From Hydractinia symbiolongicarpus (taxonomy: Eukaryota > Cnidaria > Hydrozoa > Anthoathecata > Hydractiniidae): 64,000 nucleotides of DNA. The stretch spans positions 14,384,001 through 14,448,000 of the forward strand of contig NC_079883.1 in assembly GCF_029227915.1 (NCBI RefSeq), in the 5' to 3' direction. Within the stretch, counting starts at the first letter, position 1. Every line of letters starts with the position of its first letter. Both the position numbers and the translations under genes were made by a program. Of this stretch, positions 61,016 through 64,000 are shown piece by piece. The notes under the pieces are model-generated. The model was not told the origin of the DNA. It saw only the letters and a list, made by a program, of their open reading frames with translations, and did not search any database.

Positions 61016-61049
61016 GCTGACGTCAGCACTCCCGGATTTCACTATATAT
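61016..61049 (+). promoter_or_regulatory. CRE palindrome and TATA-like box
   Basis: GCTGACGTCAGC (61016-61027) contains a perfect CREB/ATF site TGACGTCA. TATATAT follows at 61043-61049, 18 bases after it. The pair looks like a compact promoter that would start transcription near 61075 on the plus strand. No coding exon is clear downstream; the 81-codon ORF at 61076 has no recognisable features. Confidence 0.35.
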
Positions 61050-61079
61050 CAGGCCTTTCCAGATAGCGGAGAGGGTTGT

Positions 61080-63350
61080 TCCATAATGCAGACTTTGTAA
61101 AAAGTACATCGAGACCATTTTCGGTTACTCGGCTTACACGTCATAATTGTACAACTTTTGTAGCATACCGACTTCAGAGTACCGGCCAAGTGATGCTGCT
61201 TAGTTGTTTTGAGAAAAAGTCAAAAAATGCCCTTTTGCGAAAATATCATATCCGCAATTATAGTAACTTAAGACTTAAAATTTTAGGATATAAATTTACA
61301 TCATATTTTACTTGGCTTTAGAAAAAGAACAATATATCTTTCGTATAAAAATACAAGACAAACAAAAGAGTCAAATGAAAAATGACCTTTACAAGGAAAG
61401 TAAGTTAAGGTTAAATCCAAATTGTACAGTTTGAGGGTTGAAAAACTTGCAAATCGTGTGTGGCAAGAAAGAGAAACAAACTTTTAGTTTCACAGTTTTT
61501 TGCACTCGCAGAGAGAATAATACGACAAAAAAGAATCTTCTCATCCCATAAGACTTTGTCATCAATAAGAGAAGCTTTCATAGCTTCGTATTACTATTTG
61601 GATTTTTGAATACCCCGACAATAAAACACGAAGAAAAACAATTGAACTAATACACTCCTTGACAGGCGACTATAATTGATAATGCAATGAGAGTAACTTC
61701 AAGCATCATTTAAAAAACGTACTACGTTTGCAGGGAATCATAAGAAAGGTTAAAGTCGTAAAACTGTCAAAAAAATTGATTTATTAAAACATGAACAGTT
61801 ATGGCTACGTTTTCAAAAATAAATGTGTTGCAGCTCAACTTTAACCTCTGTCCTCTGTGTACAATCTTTGACTTTGACTGTTTTGCTCAAACCGATGATA
61901 ATTTTAATTCCAAAGTTTTGGCAGGAGATTATTATAAGATTTTATAATTGTAAGCGGCCACGCTGTGTCCTATACTCATCTTTCACCTATTCTTCTTACG
62001 TAAGGAACGTCATAAAAAAATTCAATAAATTGCAAATTACAGAAAATTTTCTTTGCTAAGAAATTTATATAACAAACTTGCACCCAGAATTTTTGAATTT
62101 TTTTTTCATTAATTCAAAACGTTCTCTTAATTTATGACTTCTAGTTCTCTATAACGGAACTAAAATTGCGATTAGGCAAAATTATTTATTTTTATTTATT
62201 TATAAAAATCAATCCGTAAAAGCAATGGACATAACATATATCGACAATGCACCAAAGCCACCTCGATCAAATAAAATTAATTTTATACTTCGGTCGCAAG
62301 AAATAGTGGGAAAAAAGTGTAAGAAGGATCCCCTAGAAAATAGTGCAAGCTTTTGGTATTAGACCCTTCGGTAGTTTTTTGGATACAAAGCTTGAATATA
62401 AAGTACTTTTGAATTTTTCATAAACAACAAGAGAAGGGTAAGTAATAATAATACGGGTAATAATTGCAGATCATGAGTAGGTATCGAATAATTACAAACA
62501 CTGATAAGCGCTAACTAGCTACTTCCTCGAATATTTATCTTGAATAATAAAGCGAAAAAAGTTGTTTACATTATCTTGTGAAAACAACTCTCTTAATGTT
62601 GCCTTAACAACAAAACAAAATGTTTGTCTGGAGCCACTTTTATTGTTATTACCGTCTCTTACATTCTGCTATCCGTCACTATAATATCTTAGTATTGTAT
62701 TCTGATTGACAGTTCAAAGATATAACAAAAGAAATTGTTTAGTGCTTTTCCGCATTGTCAACAGCGTTTCTATGGGTCCGTAGCAACTGTGGCAGTAGAG
62801 AAGATAATCCCCCCTCCCAAAATTTTGAAAATATAAAATACACATTACTCCTTCTCTGTAATTATATCTACAATGAGAGTTTGTACTACATAAATTGCAT
62901 CGTCTTTAGTTAAACATTGCTATATCATTAATACCCGAAACAATTTTGCTTCCTGTGGCCCTGCACCTTATTTTCTTGAACAAATCTTATATAAAAATTA
63001 AACTTCTCAGTGTCCTCTTCATTTGACAGAACATAAAAGAGTTGTCTTTACTACGTCAAATCAGAAAGACAATTGCGATAAGAAGCATTGAAGTGTTTAT
63101 TTCAAAAGGAGTTTTTTAAAATAAATCTTTTTCTAGGCGGTTTTTACTTACTGTAGAGCTCTTTATGCGTTAAAAATGACTTCACTTGATAAACCACAAT
63201 GACTAGATTTAGTTAAAACAATAACAATATAAAGTTTTTTAAATATTGACACCCTTTGCCAAACGTTTGTTGAATTTGTGCGACGTGATATCGTGATGAA
63301 AAATTAAATATTTCATAAGGTAATCAAGAAGCACTTAAAAGATGTTTAAA
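61080..63350. other. no supported gene
   Basis: AT-rich, with short ORFs only. Confidence 0.4.
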
Positions 63351-63361
63351 TTTGCTAAGAT

Positions 63362-63397
63362 CTTGGAGGAAAGAATAAGAGTATTCTTTCCTCCAAG
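63362..63397. repeat. perfect 16-bp hairpin
   Basis: CTTGGAGGAAAGAATA pairs without mismatch with TATTCTTTCCTCCAAG across a 4-base loop (AGAG). Confidence 0.75.
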
Positions 63398-63399
63398 CT

Positions 63400-64000
63400 A
63401 AGATGAAGTCGAAAAGTGATATCAGTTTTATGCTAAATTATTAATACCTTAAAACTTATAGACACCTTTTTATTTGTCGTAGTATTTTGATTATATATTT
63501 CGAACAATGTACAGGCGCACTCATTCCTGTAGTGTGCTTCCAGACAGCCTGCATTAATTTAAATACTGTCGATTTACCCCGTATGGTCATGCTTTTTTAC
63601 CCACAAGAATATGTTGATGTGTAAAAAAGTCCAAAAGTTCAATAAAATTTTGTAAACATTAGCAGGTCATCTATAAGTACGACGAACTACATTTAATAGT
63701 TCTTTTCGACTATTATTTATAAAGAAGAGGAATGGAAAGAAGGTTCGTTCACTGGTCCTAGTATAATATGGAGATTTCTTAACAAGATATTTTGTAGTTA
63801 GTAATTGAGTTGTTGTTATTGTTGCCGTTATTGTTTTTGCGTTGTTATGGTTACAGATGAACGTCAATGTTATTACCAGCTGTCGACTAGCTGTCGATAA
63901 AGATGTTATCTTTATTTTCAATACGTATCCAATTAAACAATGAGTTTCTTTAAGTCAATTAAGTGAGAAGCTGTTTTCCTATATAAGTTGCAATGTGGTC
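63400..64000. other. no supported gene
   Basis: Contains one 84-codon minus chance ORF rich in Thr; a small CAGCTGTCGAC/TAGCTGTCGA direct repeat lies near 63878-63897. Confidence 0.4.

Overview
This is an AT-rich, intron-rich animal genome window. Small exons with canonical GT-AG borders, AATAAA signals and many kinds of decayed transposon point to an invertebrate metazoan. A cnidarian (hydrozoan-like) source is my best inference, but nothing here proves it. Real protein-coding sequence is sparse. Most single ORFs in the window are chance openings in AT-rich DNA or are created by tandem repeats.

Layout. 0-1.2 kb: start of a decayed Ty1/copia-type LTR retrotransposon on the minus strand, then a possible BED-finger relic. 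1.2-11.1 kb: mostly empty, with decayed ~60-160 bp periodic repeats (5.1-6.5 kb), tRNA-like SINE relics (7.2-7.5 kb) and a few short exon-like pieces near 9.1-10.0 kb. 11.1-13.5 kb: an ~82 bp tandem repeat and a broken Penelope-like element (reverse transcriptase plus GIY-YIG). 14-21.9 kb: SINE relic, a ~94 bp duplication, a HIRAN-like pseudogene and a double palindromic MITE. 21.97-27.7 kb: a 5.7 kb satellite of 30-bp units, themselves built from three 10-bp subunits and carrying higher-order repeats of 210 and 890 bp. 30.6 kb: short MITE. 32.4-35.3 kb: a TTAA-flanked element with a broken THAP-domain gene (Kolobok-like), into which a TA-flanked, mariner-like MITE carrying a ~54 bp tandem array has inserted. 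35.9-37.4 kb: the same tandem array in opposite orientation, cut in two by a clean 966-bp TTAA-flanked insertion.

37.9-54 kb is the gene-bearing part. First comes a five-exon gene for a 200-residue type II membrane protein. It carries the ricin-type lectin domain of polypeptide GalNAc-transferases but no catalytic domain. Next is a three-exon UVSSA gene (transcription-coupled DNA repair), also on the plus strand. Convergent to it on the minus strand lies an unrecognised low-complexity protein gene (about 500 residues) running from 53.9 to about 49.0 kb. A dispersed hairpin repeat (CCCGTGG/CCACGGG) sits in introns of both of the last two genes.

54-64 kb has no supported gene. It holds a near-perfect 97-bp palindrome, an 18-bp minisatellite open in several frames (57.2-57.8 kb), a CRE plus TATA promoter-like pair (61.0 kb) and small hairpins. 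The most interesting candidate is the lectin-only, GalNAc-transferase-derived membrane protein. The nested transposon/minisatellite history and the satellite are the next most interesting.
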